In this document: positions 1 to 7,001 of the stretch, in pieces
How the letters are laid out: each line of letters opens with the position of its first letter
Position numbering within the stretch: the first letter of the stretch is position 1
Source: JANQLU01 sp964434955
GTDB lineage: Bacteria; Planctomycetota; Planctomycetia; Pirellulales; Pirellulaceae
Reading direction: 5' to 3'
NCBI GenBank assembly: GCA_964434955.1
Contig: CAYSXI010000204.1
Coordinates: 1-9,243 of the forward strand
DNA: 9,243 nucleotides
The notes under the pieces: model-generated
The model's database searches: none
What the model was told of the DNA's origin: nothing
Seen by the model: the letters and a program-made list of their open reading frames with translations, nothing else
Program-made: the position numbers and the translations under genes

Positions 1-121
1 GGATTTCGTTTCGCGCGTTGATTTCCACGGCATCGGTCCCGAGCCTCGCGGCAACGTCGATGGCCTTTCGAAGCGAAAGCCTGAGCGACTCTAGTCGAAT
101 TCCGGTTTTTAGCCGCAACAA
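1..121 (-). CDS. Sugar-phosphate isomerase/epimerase family protein (TIM barrel), 5' part only
   Basis: Only the first 40 codons are inside the window; the gene runs off the left edge. Reading the minus strand gives a protein beginning MLRLKTGIRLESL, followed by a basic amphipathic helix (LRKAIDVAARLG, about residues 17-28) and then DAVEINAR. A short strand carrying R-LES-L, a helix, then a strand ending in VE is the opening beta-alpha-beta of the xylose isomerase-like TIM-barrel family (AP endonuclease family 2), whose members isomerise or epimerise sugars and related compounds. The start is inferred: an in-frame stop lies a few codons upstream and there is no ATG, but a TTG at 121-119 has a GAAAGG ribosome site (135-130) eight bases before it. 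A second TTG at 118-116 is an alternative. The gene is divergent from the Nif3-like gene. Substrate cannot be told from this fragment. Confidence 0.6.
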   Translation of the reverse strand, partial: MLRLKTGIRLESLRLSLRKAIDVAARLGTDAVEINARNEI

Positions 122-233
122 TGTTTGAACCTTTCGAGCGAGGTTTGTTCACCAATTCCCTGGCAACTTATATTACGGTAATCCTTGCGGTATCATTCCT
201 GCAATAACGATTCAAGTTACGGGGATCTTGGAA
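122..233. promoter_or_regulatory. Divergent intergenic region with small dyad
   Basis: These 112 bases separate two genes that point away from each other, so promoters for both must lie here or overlap the gene ends. An 11-base dyad, ATTACGGTAAT (172-182), is symmetric around a central G and lies near the middle. It resembles a small operator half-site pair but could be chance in AT-rich sequence. I see no convincing -35/-10 pair on either strand. A GGGG run at 221-224 is the probable ribosome site for the plus-strand gene. Confidence 0.3.
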
Positions 234-1022
234 ATGACAAAAGTTGCCGATGTTTGTCAATTCATGAATGAGTTTTCGCCCATGGCGCTGGCGGAGGATT
301 GGGACAATGTTGGGCTCTTGATAGGCGATCGAAAGCAGCGAGCCAACCATGTGATGACATGCTTGACGGTCACACCGGAATCCGTTGCCGAAGCGATCGA
401 CGAGAAAGCCGACATGATCGTGACCCATCATCCGGTTCCCTTTCAGCCGATCAAGAAAATTACGGCAGATCGAGTCGTCGGGCAATTGTTGATCGATTTG
501 ATCCGCAATGACATCGCGGTTTACAGTCCACACACCGGGTTCGACTCGGCGTCCCAAGGGATCAACCAGGCGATTGCGGACCGACTGGAATTACAGGATG
601 TGAAGCCCATTGAGCCGTCGGATCAGCTGGAAGGCTTGGGGAGTGGGCGATTCGGAGTCTGTGCTGAATCCATTGGATTGCAGGAGTTTGCGAGTTCAAT
701 CAAGCAACTGTTTGGGCTCTCACATATTCATTTGGTTGGAGAACTTTCGGCTGACGTTTCGAAAGTTGGAATCGCTTGTGGGAGCGGCGGATCGTTTTTG
801 AACGCTGCCAGGAAAGTCGGATGTGACACGATGGTGACCGGCGAAACCAATTTTCACACTTGCCTCGAAGCCAGGGCGACCGGTGTCTCGATGGTCTTGC
901 TCGGCCATTATGGTAGCGAGCGATTTGCGGTTGAAATGTTGGCAAATCGAATTCAAGAGGCGTTTCCGGAAGAGCGGGTTTGGGCCAGTTCGAGAGAGTC
1001 CGATCCGGTAAGGTGGGTCTAA
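234..1022 (+). CDS. Nif3/YbgI-like dinuclear metal centre protein
   Basis: A 262-residue Nif3 family protein (DUF34), about the size of E. coli YbgI. The family forms hexameric toroids with a two-metal site; its cellular reaction is not firmly settled, and the common annotation as GTP cyclohydrolase 1 type 2 is doubtful. The N-terminus shows the family opening (ALAEDWDNVGLLIGD, residues 18-32). The metal ligands expected from YbgI are all present: H65 and H66 in VTHHP, D104 in TGFD, and H225 and E229 in GHYGSE. The glycine-rich CGSGGSF (182-188) and TGE (202-204) are also typical, but the usual TGE-x-x-HH stretch reads TGETNFH, so one of the paired histidines is missing. The ATG at 234 is preferred over an in-frame TTG at 228 because GGGG at 221-224 sits nine bases upstream. 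It is likely transcribed alone, since a promoter candidate follows before the next gene. Confidence 0.93.
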   Translation: MTKVADVCQFMNEFSPMALAEDWDNVGLLIGDRKQRANHVMTCLTVTPESVAEAIDEKADMIVTHHPVPFQPIKKITADRVVGQLLIDLIRNDIAVYSPHTGFDSASQGINQAIADRLELQDVKPIEPSDQLEGLGSGRFGVCAESIGLQEFASSIKQLFGLSHIHLVGELSADVSKVGIACGSGGSFLNAARKVGCDTMVTGETNFHTCLEARATGVSMVLLGHYGSERFAVEMLANRIQEAFPEERVWASSRESDPVRWV

Positions 1023-1067
1023 ACCCGTTGGTGTGAAAGGACTTACGTTATTTTGGTCAGTTGCCAT

Positions 1068-1095
1068 TTGACCGGGATATTGCCTTCTTTAAAAT
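1068..1095 (+). promoter_or_regulatory. Sigma70-like promoter candidate for the glycosyltransferase operon
   Basis: TTGACC (1068-1073) and TAAAAT (1090-1095) are separated by 16 bases; each hexamer matches the sigma70 consensus at five of six positions. It lies in the 135-base gap after the Nif3-like gene and about 60 bases before the glycosyltransferase ATG. Position and match are favourable, but the call rests on consensus only. Confidence 0.45.
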
Positions 1096-1119
1096 CTACC
1101 ATTTCAAATACGGATCCTC

Positions 1120-1138
1120 CGAGCAGCGCCCCTGCTCG
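1120..1138 (+). repeat. Short inverted repeat in the glycosyltransferase leader
   Basis: CGAGCAG (1120-1126) and CTGCTCG (1132-1138) form a perfect 7-bp stem around the five-base loop CGCCC. It lies between the promoter candidate and the start codon at 1158, so it would be in the mRNA leader. No T-tract follows on either strand, so it is not an intrinsic terminator. It may only affect mRNA folding or stability. Confidence 0.35.
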
Positions 1139-1157
1139 AATCAAAAAGACGGAAACT

Positions 1158-1895
1158 ATGGAACAACGATTTCTGACCGCCCTGCCAGTTTTCAATGAGT
1201 TGGATTCGGTTGATCGCGTACTCGACGAGGTCAAGCGCTATAGCGAAAACGTGCTAGTTGTTGACGATGGCTCAACAGACGGCACGCATGAAGTTTTGAT
1301 GCGACGATCCGACATCAGCCTTGTTTGCCACAAGTCGAATCGAGGTTACGGGGCCGCCTTGATAACGGCCTTTGACTTTGCGATTAGCAACGGGTTCGAC
1401 TATTTGGTGACCATTGACTGTGACGGCCAACACGAGCCGCAGCGAATCCGCAGTTTGGTTGAAACATTGGAAGCGTCCAAGGCCGACATTGTTTCGGGTT
1501 CACGTTACCTCGAAAAATTCGACGACAATAGCCAGCCCCCCGCGCAACGTCAGTGGATCAATCAGCAAATCACGGCGGACATCAATGAGCGACTGGGATT
1601 CGAAATTACCGATGCGTTTTGCGGTTTCAAGGCGTACCACGTCGAGTCGTTGAAGAAAATGTCGCTGACGGAAACCGGGTATGCGATGCCACTTGAATTG
1701 TGGGTCCAGGCAGCTTGTGCAAAACTCCAGATCGTCGAAGTTGCTGTCCCACTCATTTACCTGGATGAAAATCGATCTTTCGGTGGTGATTTGGACGACG
1801 CCGTGACTCGGCTCAATTATTATCATCAAGTATTGGATCGAAGTTTTCGACGTCTTCCCAATGACTGTTCCAAGCTTCGCGAACTAGCCGGTTAG
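1158..1895 (+). CDS. Family 2 glycosyltransferase (soluble, DPM1/DolP-mannosyltransferase-like fold)
   Basis: A 245-residue GT-A fold glycosyltransferase, which would transfer a sugar from a nucleotide-sugar donor to an unknown acceptor. The N-terminal strand ALPVFNE (8-14) is the usual family 2 opening. VVDDGSTDGT (34-43) is the nucleotide-binding motif, NRGYGAA (61-67) the following conserved turn, and DCDGQH (87-92) the metal-binding DxD-type motif, in the DGQH form of the dolichyl-phosphate mannosyltransferase-like subgroup. SGSRY (about 113-117) and TDAFCGFKAY lie further on, the latter matching the conserved TD-x-x-x-GF block. No hydrophobic C-terminal anchor is visible, so it is probably cytosolic. 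An in-frame TTG at 1053 would add 35 residues without family character, so the ATG at 1158 is chosen, although its ribosome site is weak. Only 10 bases separate its stop from the next gene, suggesting co-transcription and a shared pathway. Confidence 0.9.
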   Translation: MEQRFLTALPVFNELDSVDRVLDEVKRYSENVLVVDDGSTDGTHEVLMRRSDISLVCHKSNRGYGAALITAFDFAISNGFDYLVTIDCDGQHEPQRIRSLVETLEASKADIVSGSRYLEKFDDNSQPPAQRQWINQQITADINERLGFEITDAFCGFKAYHVESLKKMSLTETGYAMPLELWVQAACAKLQIVEVAVPLIYLDENRSFGGDLDDAVTRLNYYHQVLDRSFRRLPNDCSKLRELAG

Positions 1896-1905
1896 TGGTA
1901 GGCAA

Positions 1906-3480
1906 ATGAAGCTACAGTATCGTCGACTCCGGGCGCCAAAACTTGATAATCAAGTTTTGATCGACCCGCCTCTCGACGAGTTCAAAAACACGCTGGCCCA
2001 GAATCAGTCCAGGATTCGCAACTATCAATTTCAGATTGCCGGCGAGTCGATTGAGACGCTTCGCATCAACGCTCAAGCGGAACTGTTGCGGAAGGCATCC
2101 GAATATTCCGGGCGTTACCTGAGCGAAATTCCCGATGCTGCTGGAAGCACCATATTCCTTTCGGGCCATCAGCCGCAGCTGTTTCATCCAGGCGTCTGGT
2201 TCAAGAATTTTGTTCTCGCGAGTGTTGCAAATGAGAATGGCGCCGTGGGGATCAATTTCATTGTCGACAATGATCTGGGGACTTCGACGCGGATCCTTGT
2301 TCCCGCGAATGATTTGAATGAGCCTCAAATTCGCTCCATCGGTTATGACGTTCCACGTCCGATGCAGCCTTTTGAAGGTCGTGCGATCAACGACTTGGGC
2401 TTATGGAGCGAATTCGAAAAACGCGTTAGCGAAACGCTGAGACCTTTTGTTGCGAATCCGATCATTGCGAATTTGTGGCAAGAAGTGACGGATCTTTTGG
2501 AGTCGCGAACGGTGGACGGCCCTGCATATGCGATTGCCGCAGCCCGTCACCGATTGGAGCATCGAAAAGGCCTATCGAATCTTGAGTTGCCTCTGAGTTG
2601 GATTTGCCAGTCCTGTCATTTTTCAAAGTTGGTCGCGGAGATAGTTGAACGCGGACACGAGTTTGTTCAGGTTCACAATCAAGTACTCGATGAATACCGC
2701 CACCTGCATCGAATTCGTAGTTCCGCGCACCCGGTTCCGGCCCTGGCGATAGACGGAGATTGGTTGGAGTTGCCGTTTTGGTGCTGGAGCCAAACACGTC
2801 CAAGACGTTCTCCGCTTTGGGTTCGGTTTGAAACTGAGTTCGCGCGATTGAGCAACCGGGATGACGTCGAAATTGAAATTCCGATCGAACGACTGGCAGA
2901 CTCTTTGAGCGAGTTGGAGACCCAGCAGGGGATTTGCATTCGCCCCCGGGCCTTGATCACAACCATGTATTCCAGATTGGTGTTGAGTGATGTTTTTTTG
3001 CACGGGATTGGTGGTGCAAAATATGACCAATTAACGGATTCCATTATCGCCGAGTTCTTTCAGGTCGAGGCCCCCGAATACTTCACAATTTCCTCGACCC
3101 ATTTTTTGCCAATCGATTTCGAGGCCAAGTCTCAGGCGGATGTCGCCCAAGCGGCAAAAAAGATCCGCGATCATGAATTCCACCCTGAGTATTTCCTGGA
3201 TGGTGACGACCCTGATTCTCAGGAGTTGATCGAGCGAAAAAATCGGTGGTTGAGCCAGATCCCGCCCAAAGGAGAAAAGAAGGATTGGCACCGCGAAATG
3301 GATTCGATCAATGCCGCAATTCGCTCGAAATTGAATATGGATCTGGGGCAGCTGAAAGCAAGCTTGGCTGAAACTCGGAAAGCAGTGCGAAGAACCAATG
3401 TCCTTCGCTCTCGCGAATTTAGTTTCTGCCTTTTTCCTGAGTCCATCACCGATCAGTTGGCAGATCTGTCGCGCTTGTAG
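1906..3480 (+). CDS. Uncharacterised protein with distant BshC-like (cysteine-adding enzyme) pattern
   Basis: A 524-residue protein, close to the roughly 540 residues of BshC, which joins cysteine to glucosaminyl-malate in bacillithiol synthesis. I do not recognise it by close similarity, but three blocks match the BshC order. SGHQPQLFHPG with WFKN (86-101) resembles BshC's TGQQ-x-GLF-GP-x-Y-x-x-K block. FIVDND (118-123) sits where BshC has its acidic EDHD strand. RPRALITTMYSRL through HGIGGAKYD (346-374) resembles the RPL-x-QD...GGPGE-x-AY region. A charged helical stretch (about 406-500) is where BshC has its coiled coil, followed by REFSFCLFPE (503-512). A CxxC pair occurs at 234-237. There is no signal peptide or membrane segment. 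The ATG at 1906 follows the glycosyltransferase stop by 10 bases. The last 28 bases overlap the convergent hydrolase gene. The coding region is certain; the BshC relation is a motif-level inference, and canonical catalytic residues are not confirmed. Confidence 0.6.
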   Translation: MKLQYRRLRAPKLDNQVLIDPPLDEFKNTLAQNQSRIRNYQFQIAGESIETLRINAQAELLRKASEYSGRYLSEIPDAAGSTIFLSGHQPQLFHPGVWFKNFVLASVANENGAVGINFIVDNDLGTSTRILVPANDLNEPQIRSIGYDVPRPMQPFEGRAINDLGLWSEFEKRVSETLRPFVANPIIANLWQEVTDLLESRTVDGPAYAIAAARHRLEHRKGLSNLELPLSWICQSCHFSKLVAEIVERGHEFVQVHNQVLDEYRHLHRIRSSAHPVPALAIDGDWLELPFWCWSQTRPRRSPLWVRFETEFARLSNRDDVEIEIPIERLADSLSELETQQGICIRPRALITTMYSRLVLSDVFLHGIGGAKYDQLTDSIIAEFFQVEAPEYFTISSTHFLPIDFEAKSQADVAQAAKKIRDHEFHPEYFLDGDDPDSQELIERKNRWLSQIPPKGEKKDWHREMDSINAAIRSKLNMDLGQLKASLAETRKAVRRTNVLRSREFSFCLFPESITDQLADLSRL

Positions 3481-4250
3481 TTTCTGACTTGATCGAAAAA
3501 TCTCGCGACCCCATCCGCATAGTCGTCCAGTTGGAAATCGGGAATCGGGTGATGGTGGTCGATCCCTTTGGCGACAAAGGTCGTGCTGTCTCCCAAATAG
3601 GCATCGAAAATCAATTGCTGGTATGCGGGGGGAATGAGCGTGTCCATTTCGGAACTAATCGAAAACGCGGGTGCCTGACTGCGTTTTGCATTCGCGATTG
3701 CATCCATCGGTTCCGGAACCAAATTGGCGACAAGTCTTGCTCCCAATCCAAAGTTCCACCAGCCGTATCGGCCAACGATGTATTCTCTTAGCGGTACCGG
3801 GTTTCGAATGAAAAGGCCGTCGATGGGATAGTTGGCAGCAACATAAAGTGCCGACATGCACCCGAGGCTGTTTCCGACTGCGATCTTAAGTTGGTCTCCA
3901 GCCGCTTGAAAAAATGCATTCCAGGATGCCTGGCAAGTTTCGACCATGTTTTTGAGGCTTGGGCGACCGTCACTTCCGCCGTAACCAGGAGGATTCACTG
4001 TCCAAACTTCAAAATTATCGTGACTGAAAATTTCGCAGGGGTGTGGGCCGCTTCGCTCCGCACGTCCTCCGGTCCCAGGAAACTTAATCGCAAAAATTCG
4101 ATTCGATGAGCCGCCGTTCTGTTCCGAAACCCAGGCCTCAAAATTTCCACCCGAGTAAGGAATCGTGACTCGACGACGATCTTCCGGATCAATCGGATCG
4201 GCCGTCGCGTCGAAGATCATACGGTCGGCAAGTCCGGAAAAGAAGGCCAC
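3453..4250 (-). CDS. Alpha/beta hydrolase fold protein
   Basis: A 265-residue alpha/beta hydrolase, probably cytosolic, of unknown substrate. The likely oxyanion-hole turn is KFPGTGGRAE (56-65). VNPPGYGGSDG (85-95) is the strand and loop that often reads D-x-RG-x-G-x-S in relatives. The nucleophile elbow GNSLG (126-130) places the serine at 128. The acid is probably D203 in SSEMDTLIPP, and the catalytic histidine lies in the run HHH (232-234) near the end, so a full triad appears present. The start is GTG at 4250: AAGGA followed by six bases precedes it, and an ATG ten codons further in lacks such a site. It begins nine bases after the DinB-like stop codon, so the two are almost certainly co-transcribed. 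Its 3' end overlaps the convergent BshC-like gene by 28 bases. Confidence 0.87.
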   Translation of the reverse strand: MAFFSGLADRMIFDATADPIDPEDRRRVTIPYSGGNFEAWVSEQNGGSSNRIFAIKFPGTGGRAERSGPHPCEIFSHDNFEVWTVNPPGYGGSDGRPSLKNMVETCQASWNAFFQAAGDQLKIAVGNSLGCMSALYVAANYPIDGLFIRNPVPLREYIVGRYGWWNFGLGARLVANLVPEPMDAIANAKRSQAPAFSISSEMDTLIPPAYQQLIFDAYLGDSTTFVAKGIDHHHPIPDFQLDDYADGVARFFDQVRNYKRDRSAN

Positions 4251-4259
4251 GTCGATTCC

Positions 4260-4787
4260 TTACTTGCCCCAGTTTTCGCGATTGAATTCTTCCGACTTGC
4301 CACGGTCGATGGTCAGCGTGTTCCAAGCGTCGCCGACGTGGATCCTCGCGATCATCACGATTTGTCCAACGTGATACGCAATATGCGCGTTGGACCTCGC
4401 GACGGCCATCGGCACCGAATGGTCCACGCCTCGAATTTGAACTGTCTTTGTCAAATCGTCTGCAGACAATTCACGCAGTGAATTGAATAGGCAACTCCAA
4501 CCGCCTTCCCAAAACTCGATGAGTTGCTCGCGACTCTCGAAGTCATCAATGAACTCGGTATCACGATGTCGCCACGATTTTTCCCCGTCGCTGGTCAGGA
4601 AATCCGTCCAGCGAGAACGAAGGTTCCCTGAGATATGCTTCATGATCACGACAATGCTGTTGGTCGATTCGTCCAGCGATTCGTGCATCTTGGCATTCGG
4701 AACCTGTTCAATCGCGCGTTCCGCAAGCCGCTTGTCATAGGCAAAACTTTGAATGGCGGATTCGATGAATATGTTTCCGAGAGACAT
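4260..4787 (-). CDS. DinB-like four-helix protein, DUF1572 type
   Basis: A 175-residue protein of the DinB/YfiT-like superfamily, DUF1572 branch. Members are four-helix bundles with a metal site built from three histidines; several relatives are thiol-dependent S-transferases (bacillithiol or mycothiol), but most have no known reaction. The expected histidines are visible: H51 in MKHISGN (49-55), and H135 and H139 in the late helix NAHIAYHVGQIV (133-144). The spacing H-x3-H in that helix is the family hallmark. SWRHRDTEFIDDF (71-83) is also typical of DUF1572. The start is ATG at 4787. It lies 81 bases after metG on the same strand, with an inverted repeat between, and nine bases ahead of the hydrolase gene. 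A thiol-transferase role would be notable given the BshC-like gene nearby, but nothing in the sequence proves it. Confidence 0.85.
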   Translation of the reverse strand: MSLGNIFIESAIQSFAYDKRLAERAIEQVPNAKMHESLDESTNSIVVIMKHISGNLRSRWTDFLTSDGEKSWRHRDTEFIDDFESREQLIEFWEGGWSCLFNSLRELSADDLTKTVQIRGVDHSVPMAVARSNAHIAYHVGQIVMIARIHVGDAWNTLTIDRGKSEEFNRENWGK

Positions 4788-4822
4788 GGATCGGTTCGAT
4801 TCAAAGGCTTGTGGATTGAATC

Positions 4823-4855
4823 GAGGGACAGATCCATTCGGGGCATCTGTCCCTC
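4823..4855. repeat. Perfect 11-bp inverted repeat between metG and the DinB-like gene
   Basis: GAGGGACAGAT (4823-4833) and ATCTGTCCCTC (4845-4855) are exact reverse complements around an 11-base loop. Allowing one bulged G, the stem extends outward by two more pairs (4821-4822 with 4857-4858). The RNA hairpin would be stable in the minus-strand transcript just after the metG stop. No T-tract follows in that direction, so it is not a standard intrinsic terminator. It could be a processing or stability element, a protein-binding site, or a copy of a dispersed REP-like repeat. Confidence 0.6.
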
Positions 4856-4868
4856 CGAGACTAATAAA

Positions 4869-6923
4869 CTAGTGAACACGTTGACCGGGCAGCGCACCTT
4901 CGTCGGGAGAAAGGAGGAAAACGTCCTCCCCGCCCGGGCCCGATGCACAAACCATGCCTTCGCTCAATCCGAACTTCATTTGTCTTGGTTTCAAGTTCGC
5001 AACCATGACTACCAGTCGCCCGACAAGCTTTTCGGGGTCGTAAGCCGCTTTGATACCGGCGAATACCTGGCGTCGATGTTCACCACCCAAGCTCAAAGTT
5101 AGCTTGAGTAACTTGCGAGCCTCGGGAACTTGCTCCGCCGATACGATTCGAGCGACCCTCAAGTCGACTTTCACAAAGTCATCGATCGTGCACTCATCGG
5201 CCAAGGGTTCGTCGACCATCGGTTGTCCACTATCGCCGTATTTTGCACCTGGATCCTCCGTCGATTCGGTGGCTTCCAGGGCTTCGGCTTTACTTTCTTC
5301 TGTCATTTTCTCAATATCCTTCGATTCAATTCGTTTCATCAAATGTTTGAATTTGTTGACGTTGGTTCCGGTAAGCGGTGTTTGAGCCTGCTCCCAGCTT
5401 TGGATTGGGTCGTTCAACAATTCACCGACTTGTTCCGCAAGCGTCGGCAAAACCGGTTGCAGATAAACGACGATTTGTCGAAATAGATTCAACGCAATCG
5501 TGCAGACATCCTGTAGCTCCTGCTGCTTTTCTGGATCCTTCTTCAAGTTCCAGGGTTCCGCGTTTTCGACAAAGGGATTGGCTCGATCCGCCAATTCGAG
5601 GATCAACCTCATGGCTCGGGCGTAGTCGCAATTTTCGTAAGCGTCAGCAATGGCTTCACCTTGCTCGGCGCCAAACGCAAACAGCCCGCCGTCGTCGGGG
5701 TAGGTTTCACTGAGTCCAATGTCTTTGACGAATTTCGCCGTTCGCGAAGCCAGGTTGACGACCTTGTTGACCAAATCGGAATTGACTTTGCTAACAAAGT
5801 CCTCCAGGTTCAGATCGAGGTCATCCAGTTTTGGTCCCAACTTGGACGCGTAGTAATAACGCAGGTAAGCGGGATCCAAATGCTTTGCGTAGGTTTCCGC
5901 TTTGACAAACGTTCCTTTACTCTTGCTCATCTTCTCACCACCGACGGTAAGGAAGCCGTGGATGTGGACTTTGGTCGGCAAGTTGAAACCGGCAGTCTTG
6001 AGCATCGCGGGCCAAAACAGACAGTGAAAGTACTGAATGTCCTTGCCCAGGAAGTGATGGATTTCTGTATCGTCGTTTCTCCACCAGGAATCAAAATCTT
6101 CTCCGTGCTTTTCACACCATTCCTTGGTCGATGCGATATAGCCAATCGGAGCATCGAACCAGACGTACCAGAAATGTTGGCCATCCGTGTCCGGGATTTC
6201 AAATCCAAAATAGGGCGAAGGCCGAGACACGTCCCAGTCGCGCAATGGCTCGCTCAGGAAATGACCCTTCAAGTAGTTGGCGACTTCATCTTGCAAGTGC
6301 TCACCCGACTGGGTCCATTCATCGAGAAACTCGTGAAGTTCTTCAATTTGCACGAAGTAGTGATCCGTTTCTCCCTTGACCGGAGGCGTGTTACTAATCG
6401 TGCTGATCGGATCGATCAAATCGATGGGCGAATAAGTGGCGCCGCATTTGTCGCAGTTGTCACCGTACTGGTCCGGCGATTTGCACTTGGGACAGGTTCC
6501 TTTCACGAATCGATCGGGTAAAGACTCGCCCGTTTCCGAATCGTAAAATTCGACGACTTTTCGCTTGGCGATCAGGTTCTTGTCCTGAAATGCTTGCCAG
6601 ATTTGACGGCAAAGCTCACGATTCGTTTCCGAGTGGGTGCTTCCATAATGGTCGTAGCCGATCTGAAACGCCGCGAAGTCACGCTGATGCGCCTCACTCA
6701 TTTGCGCGATGAATTGTTCTTCACTGATTCCGGCCCGGCGGGCACTCTTCATGATCGCCGTTCCATGGGTATCATCCGCCCAGAAAAAGCGGCAATTGTG
6801 CCCTCGCAATTTTTGAAAGCGTACCCAGATGTCGGTTTGGACATATTCGACCAAATGGCCAATATGTATCGGGCCGTTGGCGTAGGGTAACGCCGCCGTG
6901 ACTAAAATCTTTCGTTGACTCAT
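4869..6923 (-). CDS. metG: Methionyl-tRNA synthetase (class I, with C-terminal tRNA-binding domain)
   Basis: Cytosolic enzyme that activates methionine with ATP and loads it on tRNA-Met, including the initiator. The 684 residues compare well with E. coli MetG (about 677). The class I signature is seen as ALPYANGPIHIGH (11-23) with HIGH at 20-23, and KMSKS at 331-335. A zinc-binding knuckle is formed by C144, C147, C157 and C160, so this is the four-cysteine MetG type. The anticodon-binding helical region follows (about 375-530). A hydrophilic, acidic linker (about 531-578) leads to a C-terminal EMAPII/Trbp111-like domain (579-684; DFVKVDLRVARIV, then LKPRQMKFGLSEGM), which helps dimerisation and tRNA binding. 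The start is ATG at 6923; the stop is TAG at 4871-4869. It appears to head a transcription unit with the DinB-like and hydrolase genes, though the 81-base gap and hairpin leave room for separate control. Confidence 0.98.
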   Translation of the reverse strand: MSQRKILVTAALPYANGPIHIGHLVEYVQTDIWVRFQKLRGHNCRFFWADDTHGTAIMKSARRAGISEEQFIAQMSEAHQRDFAAFQIGYDHYGSTHSETNRELCRQIWQAFQDKNLIAKRKVVEFYDSETGESLPDRFVKGTCPKCKSPDQYGDNCDKCGATYSPIDLIDPISTISNTPPVKGETDHYFVQIEELHEFLDEWTQSGEHLQDEVANYLKGHFLSEPLRDWDVSRPSPYFGFEIPDTDGQHFWYVWFDAPIGYIASTKEWCEKHGEDFDSWWRNDDTEIHHFLGKDIQYFHCLFWPAMLKTAGFNLPTKVHIHGFLTVGGEKMSKSKGTFVKAETYAKHLDPAYLRYYYASKLGPKLDDLDLNLEDFVSKVNSDLVNKVVNLASRTAKFVKDIGLSETYPDDGGLFAFGAEQGEAIADAYENCDYARAMRLILELADRANPFVENAEPWNLKKDPEKQQELQDVCTIALNLFRQIVVYLQPVLPTLAEQVGELLNDPIQSWEQAQTPLTGTNVNKFKHLMKRIESKDIEKMTEESKAEALEATESTEDPGAKYGDSGQPMVDEPLADECTIDDFVKVDLRVARIVSAEQVPEARKLLKLTLSLGGEHRRQVFAGIKAAYDPEKLVGRLVVMVANLKPRQMKFGLSEGMVCASGPGGEDVFLLSPDEGALPGQRVH

Positions 6924-7001
6924 AATAATCTCGCAATATCGTAAACAGAGATTTTATCGGAATTCGAAGATTGCCGAAGGGTGGCAGAAGGGGAGAAAAG
7001 A
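6924..7001. promoter_or_regulatory. Divergent promoter region between metG and the PLP enzyme gene
   Basis: This AT-rich 78-base gap must carry the start signals for both metG (leftwards) and the PLP enzyme (rightwards). I cannot pick out a clear -35/-10 pair. AAGGGGAG at 6988-6995 is a strong ribosome site six bases before the ATG at 7002, and it decides that start over the GTG at 6981. No T-box-like leader is recognisable ahead of metG; the space is too short for one. Confidence 0.4.

Noticed and set aside
168..557. A 129-codon minus-strand frame at the left end
   Set aside because: It is antisense to the start of the Nif3-like gene, which has all the expected metal ligands; the frame has no family character.
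1053..1157. N-terminal extension of the glycosyltransferase from an upstream TTG
   Set aside because: The extra 35 residues resemble no glycosyltransferase sequence and include the promoter candidate; the family fold begins directly after the ATG at 1158.
5661..6521. A 286-codon open frame on the plus strand
   Set aside because: It lies entirely antisense to metG, whose catalytic motifs are intact through this region. Its translation shows no recognisable domain.
6927..6953. AATCTC/GAGATT inverted repeat in the metG divergent region
   Set aside because: The arms are only six bases with a 15-base loop in AT-rich DNA, so chance is a sufficient explanation.
6981..7001. GTG at 6981 as the start of the PLP enzyme
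   Set aside because: It would add only seven residues and it overlaps the strong AAGGGGAG ribosome site that correctly serves the ATG at 7002.
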